Source: an uncultured Kineosporia sp. (GTDB taxonomy: Bacteria; Actinomycetota; Actinomycetes; Actinomycetales; Kineosporiaceae). Taken from it: a stretch of DNA of 5,112 nucleotides. The notes beneath the pieces were generated by a model that saw nothing but the letters and a program-made list of their open reading frames with translations, did no database searches and was not told the origin of the DNA. Positions 1 to 5,112 of the stretch are shown piece by piece (position 1 is the stretch's first letter; each line of letters starts with the position of its first letter). Made by a program: the position numbers and the translations under genes. Location: assembly GCA_937859855.1 (NCBI GenBank), contig CALMAR010000147.1:1-5112 (forward strand), given 5' to 3'.

Positions 1-12
1 ACGCCAGCCCCC

Positions 13-79
13 CGCACCTGCGCGCTCCGCACCTGCGCGCCCCGGTCATCAGGGGCCCGGTCATCAGGGGCCCGGTCAT
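13..79 (+). repeat. Two adjacent families of 15-bp tandem repeats at the 5' end of the ftsQ reading frame
   Basis: Positions 13-27 and 28-42 are two 15-bp copies differing at one base near their end (CGCACCTGCGCGCTC, then ...CCC). Positions 41-55 and 56-70 are identical copies of CCCGGTCATCAGGGG, and 71-79 begins a third copy. The 15-bp unit keeps frame. In the ftsQ frame the two families read as APAR pentads followed by PGHQG, PGHQG, PGHE. All three forward frames are open through the repeats, so openness alone does not prove coding. The ftsQ frame has no in-frame start codon between 2 and 112. All eleven of its codons from 80 to 112 end in G or C, which suggests FtsQ translation starts upstream of the window. 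Confidence 0.85.
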
Positions 80-112
80 GAGCGGCCGCCCGGCCCCGGC
101 TCGCCCGCCTCG

Positions 113-901
113 GTGTCCCTCACCTCGGCTGAGCGCTTCGCGGCCAAGGTCCGCTCTCAGCGCCGCCGCCGGCTTCTGGTCGTCCTCTTCGTGCTCGTCC
201 TGCTGGCCGGTGTCGCCTGGGTGGCGCTGAGATCGCCCTGGGCCACAGTTGCGCAGGTCGAGGTCTCCGGCACGCAGCGCAGCGATCCGGCGCTGGCCCG
301 TGCGGCGGGCCAGCGAGAAGTGGGGGAACCTCTGCTACTGGCCCGGGCCAGCCAGGTGGCCCGGGAGGTGGCCCGCCAGCCGCTGGTCCGGCGGGTGGTG
401 GTGACCCGGCACTGGCCGTCCACATTGCGGATCCAGATCATCGAGCGAAAGCCGGCCGCGGCCGTCCCGGCCTCTGTTCAGACCCACCCCGGCGACGCAG
501 CGGCTCCGGGCGCTCAGCCCCTTACTGGTCGATCGATCGCAGGCAGCCTGTTGCTGGTTGATCCGGACGGGGTGACCATCGAGACCGCACCTGGCCCGAG
601 CCAGGTGCCGGCCGGTATGCCGGTGTTCGACGTCGATCTGGGTGGCCCGCGCGGCATCTCCGCCCTGCGGGCCTGCCTGGTGGTCTCCTCCGCTCTGCCG
701 GGGGAGATGCAACAGCAGGTCAGCCAGATCGGCGCGACCTCCCCGGACGGCATCTGGCTGCGACTGAGATCCGGTGCCATCGTGCAGTGGGGCGACTCCA
801 GCCAAAGTGGCTACAAGGCACAGGTTCTCTCCGTCCTGCTGAAACAACACGGCAAGGCCTACGACGTGCGGGCGCCCAGCAATCCCGCCGTCCGGCTGTA
901 G
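113..901 (+). CDS. ftsQ: Cell division protein FtsQ (DivIB family); true start probably upstream of the window
   Basis: FtsQ is a bitopic membrane protein of the divisome. It links early ring proteins to the FtsB/FtsL and FtsW/FtsI septal wall synthesis module. Numbered from the GTG at 113, the order is a short basic cytoplasmic part (RSQRRRR, residues 14-20), one transmembrane helix (about 21-39), a POTRA domain (about 45-113, from VAQVEVSGT to LRIQIIERKPAAAV), a Pro/Ala-rich linker (about 114-140) and a beta domain. The beta domain includes LLLVDPDGV and the characteristic C-terminal stretch VQWGDSSQSGYKAQVLSVLL...YDVRAPSNP. No Shine-Dalgarno sequence precedes the GTG, and the frame stays open to position 2, so the protein probably has a longer Pro/Gly-rich cytoplasmic tail, as many actinobacterial FtsQ proteins do. 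Identity is secure; the start is not. Confidence 0.93.
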   Translation: MSLTSAERFAAKVRSQRRRRLLVVLFVLVLLAGVAWVALRSPWATVAQVEVSGTQRSDPALARAAGQREVGEPLLLARASQVAREVARQPLVRRVVVTRHWPSTLRIQIIERKPAAAVPASVQTHPGDAAAPGAQPLTGRSIAGSLLLVDPDGVTIETAPGPSQVPAGMPVFDVDLGGPRGISALRACLVVSSALPGEMQQQVSQIGATSPDGIWLRLRSGAIVQWGDSSQSGYKAQVLSVLLKQHGKAYDVRAPSNPAVRL

Positions 902-999
902 TGACCGGCATCCGAATGAACCTTGGCGGTACCGGGCCATGGGTTGGCCTCGGGCGGCCGGTCCGCTACACAGGAGGCATGGACCTGTTATCCGCCGGG

Positions 1000-1005
1000 A
1001 AGGGG
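1000..1005 (+). promoter_or_regulatory. Ribosome binding site fixing the exonuclease start
   Basis: AAGGGG lies 5 nt before the GTG at 1011, which begins a protein that enters the exonuclease fold at once (GLIFVDVEATGL). The longer in-frame ATG at 939 has no comparable site and would add an Arg/Gly-rich stretch unlike the family. Confidence 0.6.
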
Positions 1006-1010
1006 CCGGC

Positions 1011-1505
1011 GTGGGCCTGATCTTCGTCGATGTCGAGGCAACCGGATTGTCTCCGGCCACGGGCGTCATGACCGAGTTCGGAGCCGTCGAGTACGACAGC
1101 CGGCGCACCTTTCACGGCGTCCTGCACGAAGCCGAGCCAGATCCGGCCAATCCGGCCAAATCACGGATCATCGGCCGCTCGTTCCCAGAGGCCGACGTCA
1201 TGCAGCGATTCGCAGCTTGGCTGAAGCAGGTCAGCGCCGGTCATCCGGTCTTCGTCAGCGACAACCCGGCCTATGACTTCCAGTGGATCAATTACTACTT
1301 CGACAAGGCATTGGGCCTGAACCCCTTCGGTCACAGCGGCCGGCGAATCAGTGACTACTGGGCCGGCCTTCAGCGCGACTGGCGAGACACCCAGAGCTGG
1401 AAGAAATACCGATCGACGCCGCATGACCACAACCCGGTGCACGATGCGATGGGCAACGTCGAGGCCTTCACCGTCATGCGCCGGCTCGAGACTTCGTCCG
1501 GCTGA
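1011..1505 (+). CDS. DEDDh-type 3'-5' exonuclease (RNase T / DnaQ superfamily)
   Basis: This is a predicted cytoplasmic metal-dependent 3'-5' exonuclease of about 164 residues, a single compact catalytic domain. Visible motifs, numbered from GTG 1011, are motif I VDVEATG with D7 and E9, motif II DNPAYDFQWIN with D89 (D84 nearby), and motif III HNPVHD with H140 and D145 in H-x4-D spacing. These are the four acidic residues and histidine expected of the DEDDh class. The stretch NPAYDFQWINYYFDKALGLNPFG resembles small stand-alone bacterial exonucleases whose substrate (RNA or DNA) I cannot decide. It is not recognisably Orn or a polymerase epsilon subunit. An alternative start at ATG 939 adds 24 residues with no family support. 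It follows ftsQ by 109 bp and precedes ftsZ by 217 bp, so it could have its own promoter. Its presence here is unusual for a dcw cluster. The fold call is strong; the biological role is unknown. Confidence 0.85.
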   Translation: MGLIFVDVEATGLSPATGVMTEFGAVEYDSRRTFHGVLHEAEPDPANPAKSRIIGRSFPEADVMQRFAAWLKQVSAGHPVFVSDNPAYDFQWINYYFDKALGLNPFGHSGRRISDYWAGLQRDWRDTQSWKKYRSTPHDHNPVHDAMGNVEAFTVMRRLETSSG

Positions 1506-1655
1506 TCGGGCCAGTTGTCGCTGTCGCACTGATCCGGCTGGGTTTGACCGCTCTGGCCAAGGTTTTTGACGATCCGGGCAAGCGGAGGCGCGACACACCG
1601 GCGCGGTCGTTGAAGCGCGGTGGCCTCTTGCCTAACTTCGGTCGAAAGGCTCAGC

Positions 1656-1690
1656 TTGACATAAGTATAACCCTGAAGTTGAGGGTGAGA
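1656..1690 (+). promoter_or_regulatory. Candidate ftsZ promoter/operator: TTGACA hexamer plus 17-bp imperfect palindrome
   Basis: In a high-GC background, positions 1656-1680 are notably AT-richer. TTGACA (1656-1661) matches a -35 consensus and TATAAC (1666-1671) looks like a -10, but they are only 4 bp apart and cannot form one promoter together. ACCCTGAAGTTGAGGGT (1670-1686) is an imperfect palindrome with 7 of 8 base pairs matching around a central G. This shape resembles sites of MerR-family regulators. In Corynebacterium glutamicum the MerR-type protein FtsR is reported to act on ftsZ, so an FtsR-like regulator is a reasonable guess. The transcription start cannot be fixed by eye. The block ends about 36 bp before the ftsZ start codon. 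Confidence 0.5.
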
Positions 1691-1722
1691 GTCTGGCATC
1701 CGGCGAGCGAGAGGCACTCGAC

Positions 1723-2880
1723 GTGGCAGCACCGCAGAACTATCTCGCAGTGATCAAAGTCGTCGGTATCGGCGGCGGCGGAGTCAATGCGGTCAATCGC
1801 ATGATCGATGTCGGCCTCAAGGGCGTCGAGTTCATCGCCATCAACACCGATGCTCAGGCCCTCCTGATGAGCGATGCCGATGTCAAGCTCGACGTCGGCC
1901 GCGAACTGACCCGGGGGCTGGGCGCCGGCGCCGACCCCGAGGTGGGCCGCAAGGCGGCCGAGGACCACTCCGACGAGATCGAAGAGGTGCTGAAGGGCGC
2001 CGACATGGTGTTCGTCACCGCCGGCGAGGGCGGTGGCACAGGTACCGGCGGCGCGCCGGTGGTGGCCCGGATCGCCCGCTCACTCGGAGCGCTGACGATT
2101 GGTGTGGTCACTCGCCCGTTCACCTTCGAAGGCCGCCGGCGCTCGACTCAGGCCGATTCCGGGATCACCGGCTTGCGCGAAGAAGTCGACACACTGATCA
2201 CCATCCCCAACGACCGGCTGCTGTCGATCAGCGACCGGCACGTCAGCGTGCTGGACGCCTTCCGTTCCGCCGACCAGGTGCTGCTGTCCGGCGTGCAGGG
2301 CATCACCGACCTGATCACCACGCCGGGCTTGATCAACCTGGACTTCGCCGACGTGAAGTCGGTCATGCAGGGAGCCGGCAGCGCACTGATGGGCATCGGC
2401 TCGGCCCGCGGTGAGGATCGGGCCATCCAGGCCGCCGAGACCGCCATCTCCTCCCCGCTTCTGGAGGCCAGCGTGGATGGCGCCCACGGTGTGCTGCTGT
2501 CCATCCAGGGCGGATCCGACCTAGGGCTGTTCGAGATCAACGAGGCCGCGCGCCTGGTCCAGGAGGCGGCGCATCCTGAGGCCAACATCATTTTCGGTGC
2601 GGTGATCGACGACGCGCTCGGTGACGAGGTACGGGTGACGGTGATCGCAGCCGGCTTCGACGGCGGCATCCCCAGCCGGCGCAAGGACGAGCGCGCCCTC
2701 GGCCAGGCCGCGGGCGCCCGCCCCGGCGCCGAACCCGATGCCCGCGGGTACGCCGATCACACCCCCGGTGCCGACTCAGCCGCTGGCTCCGCCCGCGCCG
2801 GTGCACGCGTCCTATCCCGCCAGTTATCCGGCGGCCAGCCCCGGCGGGGAGTACGAGTACACCCCAGCCGCGGGTGGTAG
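1723..2880 (+). CDS. ftsZ: Cell division GTPase FtsZ: core domains intact, C-terminal part read out of frame
   Basis: FtsZ is the bacterial tubulin homologue that polymerises with GTP into the cytokinetic ring. The GTG start is preceded by GAGAGG (1709-1714, 8 nt away) and gives the usual opening [22 protein letters not shown]. The nucleotide-binding tubulin signature GGGTGTG is at residues 103-109, the T7 synergy loop region NLDFADV at 205-211, and the end of the core, [11 protein letters not shown], at about 305-315. Up to there the match to actinobacterial FtsZ is very close. After about residue 325-340 the frame yields an Arg-rich tail ending HPSRGW at a TAG (2878-2880), with no tail peptide. 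The expected linker and [10 protein letters not shown] lie in the +1 frame and end at 3097. As written, the product would lack the SepF-binding peptide. One extra base, or two missing bases, explains it. An intact gene would span 1723-3097 with about 457 codons. Sequencing or assembly error is the simplest cause. Confidence 0.95.
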   Translation: MAAPQNYLAVIKVVGIGGGGVNAVNRMIDVGLKGVEFIAINTDAQALLMSDADVKLDVGRELTRGLGAGADPEVGRKAAEDHSDEIEEVLKGADMVFVTAGEGGGTGTGGAPVVARIARSLGALTIGVVTRPFTFEGRRRSTQADSGITGLREEVDTLITIPNDRLLSISDRHVSVLDAFRSADQVLLSGVQGITDLITTPGLINLDFADVKSVMQGAGSALMGIGSARGEDRAIQAAETAISSPLLEASVDGAHGVLLSIQGGSDLGLFEINEAARLVQEAAHPEANIIFGAVIDDALGDEVRVTVIAAGFDGGIPSRRKDERALGQAAGARPGAEPDARGYADHTPGADSAAGSARAGARVLSRQLSGGQPRRGVRVHPSRGW

Positions 2881-3097
2881 TCACGCCGTCAACGGAGCCG
2901 GCGGCTCGAACGGTTCTGGTCCCAGCGGTGCCCGCCCGGCCGAGCCGGAGTGGAACACCGGCCGGTCCAGCTCTGCGGCGCCCGAACCCGAGCCGCTGTC
3001 TGCGCCACGGACCGTCGAACTGCCCGACCCGCCACGATCGGCTCGGCCAGTGATCCTGGACGACGAAGAACTCGACGTCCCCGACTTCCTCAAGTAG
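2738..3097 (+). CDS. ftsZ: C-terminal linker and conserved tail peptide of FtsZ, in the +1 frame relative to the core
   Basis: This frame encodes a Pro/Ala/Ser-rich, low-complexity segment (for example [16 protein letters not shown] and ASYPASYP) and ends in [15 protein letters not shown] followed by [13 protein letters not shown] is the conserved C-terminal peptide of actinobacterial FtsZ, through which it contacts SepF and other partners. It is therefore the missing tail of the preceding gene, not a separate gene. The ATG at 2738 has no Shine-Dalgarno site and is only the first Met in this frame. The frame shows coding-like third positions from about 2738 on, so the frame change lies at or just before it. 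Upstream of the ATG this frame stays open through the Ala/Pro-rich stretch. yggS begins 41 bp after the stop. Confidence 0.9.
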   Translation: MPAGTPITPPVPTQPLAPPAPVHASYPASYPAASPGGEYEYTPAAGGSHAVNGAGGSNGSGPSGARPAEPEWNTGRSSSAAPEPEPLSAPRTVELPDPPRSARPVILDDEELDVPDFLK

Positions 3098-3138
3098 ACC
3101 GATTTCCCTGCTCTGGGCCAGCGGAGCACGATCGAACA

Positions 3139-3861
3139 ATGCCAGCCGATCGAGCTGCCGAGATCGCTGCCGCCCTGGATCAGGTGAACGGTCGCGTGGC
3201 CGATGCCTGCGCTCAAGCTGGGCGCAGAGCCGACGAGATCACCCTGATCGTCGTGACCAAGACGTTCCCAGCGTCCGACGTCCGTCACCTGTACCGGCTC
3301 GGGGTGCGGGACGTCGGTGAGAACCGGGATCAGGAAGCCGCGCCGAAGGTCCAGGAGACCGGAAACCTGGACCTCCGCTGGCACTTCATCGGGCAATTGC
3401 AGAGCAACAAGGCCCGCTCGGTGGCGGCCTACGCCAGCATGGTGCACAGCTTGGACCGATCATCGCTGGTAACCGCGCTGGGAAAGGCCGCGGAACACCA
3501 GAACCGGCGGCTGGACTGCCTGATCCAGGTGAGTTTCGACGACGATCCGGGGCGCGGTGGTGCGCCGATCGATCTGGTGCCGGCCCTGGCCGGTCAGCTG
3601 AGCGAACAGAAATGGCTGCGGCTGGCCGGAGTGATGGCGGTGGCGCCGCCGGTGGCGCAGCCGGATCGGGTCTTCGCCAGATTGCGGGAGATATCGGATC
3701 AGCTTCGCCCGGCTCACCCTGAGGCCTCCATCATCTCGGCCGGGATGAGCGGAGACCTCGAGGCGGCTGTCCGTCAGGGTGCGACACACCTGCGTGTCGG
3801 CGGCGCAGTCCTCGGAGATCGACCTCCGCTCGGCTACCGTCGAAATGCTGAAGAAGTATGA
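3139..3861 (+). CDS. yggS: YggS/YlmE/PROSC family pyridoxal phosphate-binding protein
   Basis: This is a single-domain PLP-binding protein of the alanine racemase N-terminal (TIM barrel) fold. The family keeps free PLP and amino/keto acid pools in balance and has no strong enzymatic activity known. The length, 240 residues, is typical. Features visible are the PLP-binding lysine in [10 protein letters not shown] (K41), GENR at 59-62, [10 protein letters not shown] at 81-90, and the phosphate-binding region SAGMSGD (about 200-206) with [12 protein letters not shown] near the end. The ATG at 3139 fits the family N-terminus; a longer in-frame start at 2950 would overlap the ftsZ tail and is rejected. 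Ribosome binding is weak, with GGAG 12 nt upstream, so translation may be coupled to ftsZ. It sits 13 bp before sepF. In many actinobacteria yfiH/pgeF lies between ftsZ and yggS; here it is absent. Confidence 0.93.
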   Translation: MPADRAAEIAAALDQVNGRVADACAQAGRRADEITLIVVTKTFPASDVRHLYRLGVRDVGENRDQEAAPKVQETGNLDLRWHFIGQLQSNKARSVAAYASMVHSLDRSSLVTALGKAAEHQNRRLDCLIQVSFDDDPGRGGAPIDLVPALAGQLSEQKWLRLAGVMAVAPPVAQPDRVFARLREISDQLRPAHPEASIISAGMSGDLEAAVRQGATHLRVGGAVLGDRPPLGYRRNAEEV

Positions 3862-3864
3862 CGC

Positions 3865-3870
3865 GGAGGT
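3865..3870 (+). promoter_or_regulatory. Ribosome binding site fixing the sepF start
   Basis: GGAGGT ends 4 nt before the ATG at 3875. An in-frame ATG at 3845 ([10 protein letters not shown]...) overlaps the end of yggS and has no such site. SepF proteins of this phylum usually begin a few residues before [10 protein letters not shown], in accord with 3875. Confidence 0.65.
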
Positions 3871-3874
3871 ACCG

Positions 3875-4375
3875 ATGAGCAGCGCATTGCGCAAGACCAT
3901 GGTCTACCTGGGCCTGGCCGAGGACGATGATCGGTACCGCGCCTACGAGGGAACGTACGAGGAGTATGACGAAGAGGAGCTAGACGTCCTGGCCGAGGAC
4001 GACGACGAGCGCGAAGATGGCCGGCGCGCTGCGGTCACTCCGATCGGACGAGGGCAGGTGGCACGTGTGGTCCAGCACCCCTCCGCTCCGGAGATGACCC
4101 GGATCACCACGATCCATCCGAGGACCTACAACGATGCCAAGACCATCGGCGAGAGCTTCCGTTCCGGCACGCCAGTGATCATGAATCTGACCGATATGGA
4201 CGACGCCGACGCCAAGCGGCTGGTCGACTTCTCGGCTGGACTCATCTTCGGCCTGCATGGCTCGATCGAGCGGGTTACCAACAAGGTGTTCCTGCTGTCC
4301 CCGGCCAATGTCGAGGTGGCGACCCCGGAGAAGGTGCGCAACGTGCCCGAGCGCGGATTCTTCAACCAGTCCTGA
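3875..4375 (+). CDS. sepF: Cell division protein SepF
   Basis: SepF is a membrane-binding anchor of the Z ring. In actinobacteria, which lack FtsA, it is the main FtsZ anchor and binds the FtsZ tail peptide. The 166-residue product has the expected three parts. There is an N-terminal amphipathic segment ([17 protein letters not shown], residues 2-18) for membrane contact. A very acidic, probably disordered linker follows (about 17-50). The SepF core domain (about 76-150) includes [53 protein letters not shown] and [12 protein letters not shown]. The C-terminus ERGFFNQS matches actinobacterial relatives. The linker holds DEEELDV, which shares EELDV with the FtsZ tail. The gene follows yggS by 13 bp and precedes yggT by about 46 bp, consistent with one transcript. 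Confidence 0.96.
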   Translation: MSSALRKTMVYLGLAEDDDRYRAYEGTYEEYDEEELDVLAEDDDEREDGRRAAVTPIGRGQVARVVQHPSAPEMTRITTIHPRTYNDAKTIGESFRSGTPVIMNLTDMDDADAKRLVDFSAGLIFGLHGSIERVTNKVFLLSPANVEVATPEKVRNVPERGFFNQS

Positions 4376-4421
4376 GCGGGCTCACGCGGTTCTTCCAGCT
4401 TCACTGGGTAATGTCATTACT

Positions 4422-4703
4422 GTGGACGTGATCCTGAGCCTGCTCGGTCTGGTCGTGCTGCTGTTCTTCATCGTCCTGATCGGACGCCTGATCATTGACT
4501 GGATCCAGATTTTCGCCCGCGATTGGCGTCCTCACGGCGTGGTCCTGGTCGTTGCGGAAGGCATCTACACCACCACCGATCCGCCGCTCAAAGCGATCCG
4601 GCGGGTCATTCCGCCGCTGCGCATCGGTCAGATCCAGCTCGATCTGGCATTCATGCTGTTGTTTTTTGTCGTGATTATCTTGATGCGCTTGCTTCCGGTT
4701 TGA
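4422..4703 (+). CDS. YggT family small integral membrane protein
   Basis: This is a protein of about 93 residues with two hydrophobic helices, VILSLLGLVVLLFFIVLIGRLII (about 3-25) and LAFMLLFFVVIILMRLLPV (about 75-93). Between them is the YggT signature YTTTDPPLKAIRRVIPPL...IQLDLAF. YggT members sit next to sepF and divIVA in actinobacteria and next to yggS widely. Their function is poorly defined; osmotic stress tolerance and membrane roles have been suggested. Two in-frame GTG codons, 4422 and 4428, could start the protein and neither has a good Shine-Dalgarno sequence. I chose 4422 because it keeps a short charged lead before the first helix. A seven-codon frame ATG 4411 to TGA 4431 overlaps the GTG at 4428. 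Confidence 0.88.
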   Translation: MDVILSLLGLVVLLFFIVLIGRLIIDWIQIFARDWRPHGVVLVVAEGIYTTTDPPLKAIRRVIPPLRIGQIQLDLAFMLLFFVVIILMRLLPV

Positions 4704-4845
4704 GCCCAGATCTGCTCGCGACCAGCGAATTTGACGGTTTGAGCGCTGCATTCGGGCCTACTTATCACTCGCTGTGCCCGACACGTCACAGCAAGCTGAT
4801 CCTCGGGTGGTCTGATGGCTCGCCTTTGTGTAGCGTCAGGTTCCG

Positions 4846-4873
4846 GTACGGTGGCGGAGCATCGGCTCCGTAC
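4846..4873 (+). promoter_or_regulatory. Stem-loop in the divIVA upstream region
   Basis: CGGAGC (4855-4860) pairs with GCTCCG (4865-4870) around a four-base loop ATCG. An alternative outer pairing is GTACGG (4846-4851) with CCGTAC (4868-4873). The two stems share bases, so they would be mutually exclusive or combine only in part. There is no T run after it, so it is not a typical terminator. It lies 32 bp before the divIVA ATG and may be in the 5' leader or in the promoter. The gap 4704-4905 otherwise shows no gene, and I could not assign a convincing -10/-35 pair. Confidence 0.4.
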
Positions 4874-4894
4874 TTCAAATTGAGTCTCTCCCGC

Positions 4895-4900
4895 GAGGTG
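4895..4900 (+). promoter_or_regulatory. Ribosome binding site of divIVA
   Basis: GAGGTG lies 5 nt before the ATG at 4906, which opens MALTPEDVVNKRF, the standard start of actinobacterial DivIVA. Confidence 0.65.
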
Positions 4901-4905
4901 ACCAG

Positions 4906-5112
4906 ATGGCGTTGACGCCCGAGGACGTTGTCAACAAGCGTTTCCAGGCGACCAAGTTCCGTGAAGGCTATGACCAGGATGAAGTCGATGACTTCCTGGA
5001 CGAGGTCGTCAATGAGCTGCGTCGCCTCAATGAGGAGAACGAGGAGCTGCGCACCAAGCTCAGCTCCTGCGAGCGCCGGGTCGGCGAGCTCTCCCGCGCG
5101 ACGGTGGCCCGG
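4906..5112 (+). CDS. divIVA: DivIVA / Wag31 polar growth protein, N-terminal 69 residues (cut by the window end)
   Basis: DivIVA is a coiled-coil scaffold that senses negative membrane curvature. In actinobacteria it (Wag31/antigen 84) recruits the wall synthesis machinery to poles and new septa. The visible part contains the conserved N-terminal membrane-binding domain MALTPEDVVNKRFQATKFRE, then GYDQDEVDDFLDEVVNELRRL, the family hallmark, and the start of the coiled coil (EENEELRTKLSSCERRVGELSR). The frame is open to the last base, so the rest of the coiled coil and tail lie outside. It ends the conserved sepF-yggT-divIVA run. The 202-bp gap before it suggests a promoter of its own. Confidence 0.96.
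   Translation, partial: MALTPEDVVNKRFQATKFREGYDQDEVDDFLDEVVNELRRLNEENEELRTKLSSCERRVGELSRATVAR

Noticed and set aside
979..1020. Possible 13-residue leader peptide (ATG 979 to TGA 1020) with AGGAGG just upstream
   Set aside because: The AGGAGG (972-977) is only 1 nt from the ATG, too close to work well, and the peptide has no regulatory codon run.
335..1108. Long open frame (257 codons) on the minus strand opposite ftsQ and the exonuclease start
   Set aside because: It is antisense to a clear ftsQ, its translation shows no recognisable domain, and long minus-strand frames are expected opposite GC-rich genes.
1509..1566. Possible terminator after the exonuclease: GGCCAG (1509-1514) with CTGGCC (1553-1558), then TTTTT (1562-1566)
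   Set aside because: The loop would be 38 nt with a 6-bp stem, and the T run does not follow the stem directly. Too weak to annotate.
1544..1753. 69-codon plus-strand frame running from the gap into ftsZ
   Set aside because: It overlaps the ftsZ control region and start, has no ribosome site or recognisable domain, and is better explained as chance.
2715..2745. Programmed ribosomal frameshift in ftsZ
   Set aside because: There is no stop codon next to a slippery site, no evident stimulatory element, and no precedent in ftsZ known to me. An indel is simpler.
2950..3138. Longer in-frame start for yggS at 2950
   Set aside because: It would overlap the conserved FtsZ tail and add residues foreign to the YggS family; ATG 3139 gives the normal length.
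4696..4744. 10-bp direct repeat CGGTTTGAGC at 4696-4705 and 4735-4744 around the yggT stop
   Set aside because: One copy includes the yggT stop codon, the repeat is not palindromic, and a match of this length is expected by chance in a 5-kb window.

Overview
The window is a stretch of a division and cell wall (dcw) cluster from a high-GC Gram-positive bacterium (Actinomycetota). All genes lie on the + strand. The order ftsQ, ftsZ, yggS, sepF, yggT, divIVA is the usual actinobacterial one. The FtsZ core and its tail peptide [10 protein letters not shown] are of actinobacterial type, most codons end in G or C, and GTG starts are common. The genus cannot be named from the sequence. The gene order and the missing multicopper-oxidase-like gene (yfiH/pgeF) after ftsZ may help place it.

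Layout: 1-112 is Pro/Gly/Ala-rich, built of 15-bp tandem repeats, and reads open into ftsQ. ftsQ ends at 901. A small DEDDh 3'-5' exonuclease gene (about 1011-1505) follows; it is not a standard member of this cluster. A 217-bp gap (1506-1722) carries an AT-richer block with a TTGACA hexamer and a 17-bp imperfect palindrome, the likely control region of ftsZ. ftsZ starts at 1723. The GTPase core is intact, but the reading frame closes at 2880, while the conserved tail peptide is encoded in the +1 frame and ends at 3097. The gene is therefore frameshifted as given, probably within about 2700-2745. yggS (3139-3861), sepF (3875-4375) and yggT (about 4422-4703) follow closely. A 202-bp gap with a stem-loop precedes divIVA (wag31), which runs off the window at 5112.

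How the genes work together: FtsZ forms the cytokinetic ring. SepF anchors it to the membrane in actinobacteria, which lack FtsA, by binding the FtsZ tail peptide. FtsQ is the bitopic scaffold of the later divisome. DivIVA marks poles and septa and directs wall growth. YggT is a small membrane protein and YggS a PLP-binding homeostasis protein; both travel with sepF by long-standing linkage. The exonuclease has no obvious role in division.

I see no wholly new multi-gene system. The leads most worth checking are the ftsZ frameshift, the exonuclease between ftsQ and ftsZ, the palindrome upstream of ftsZ with a related half-site before divIVA, and the repeat-built N-terminus of FtsQ.
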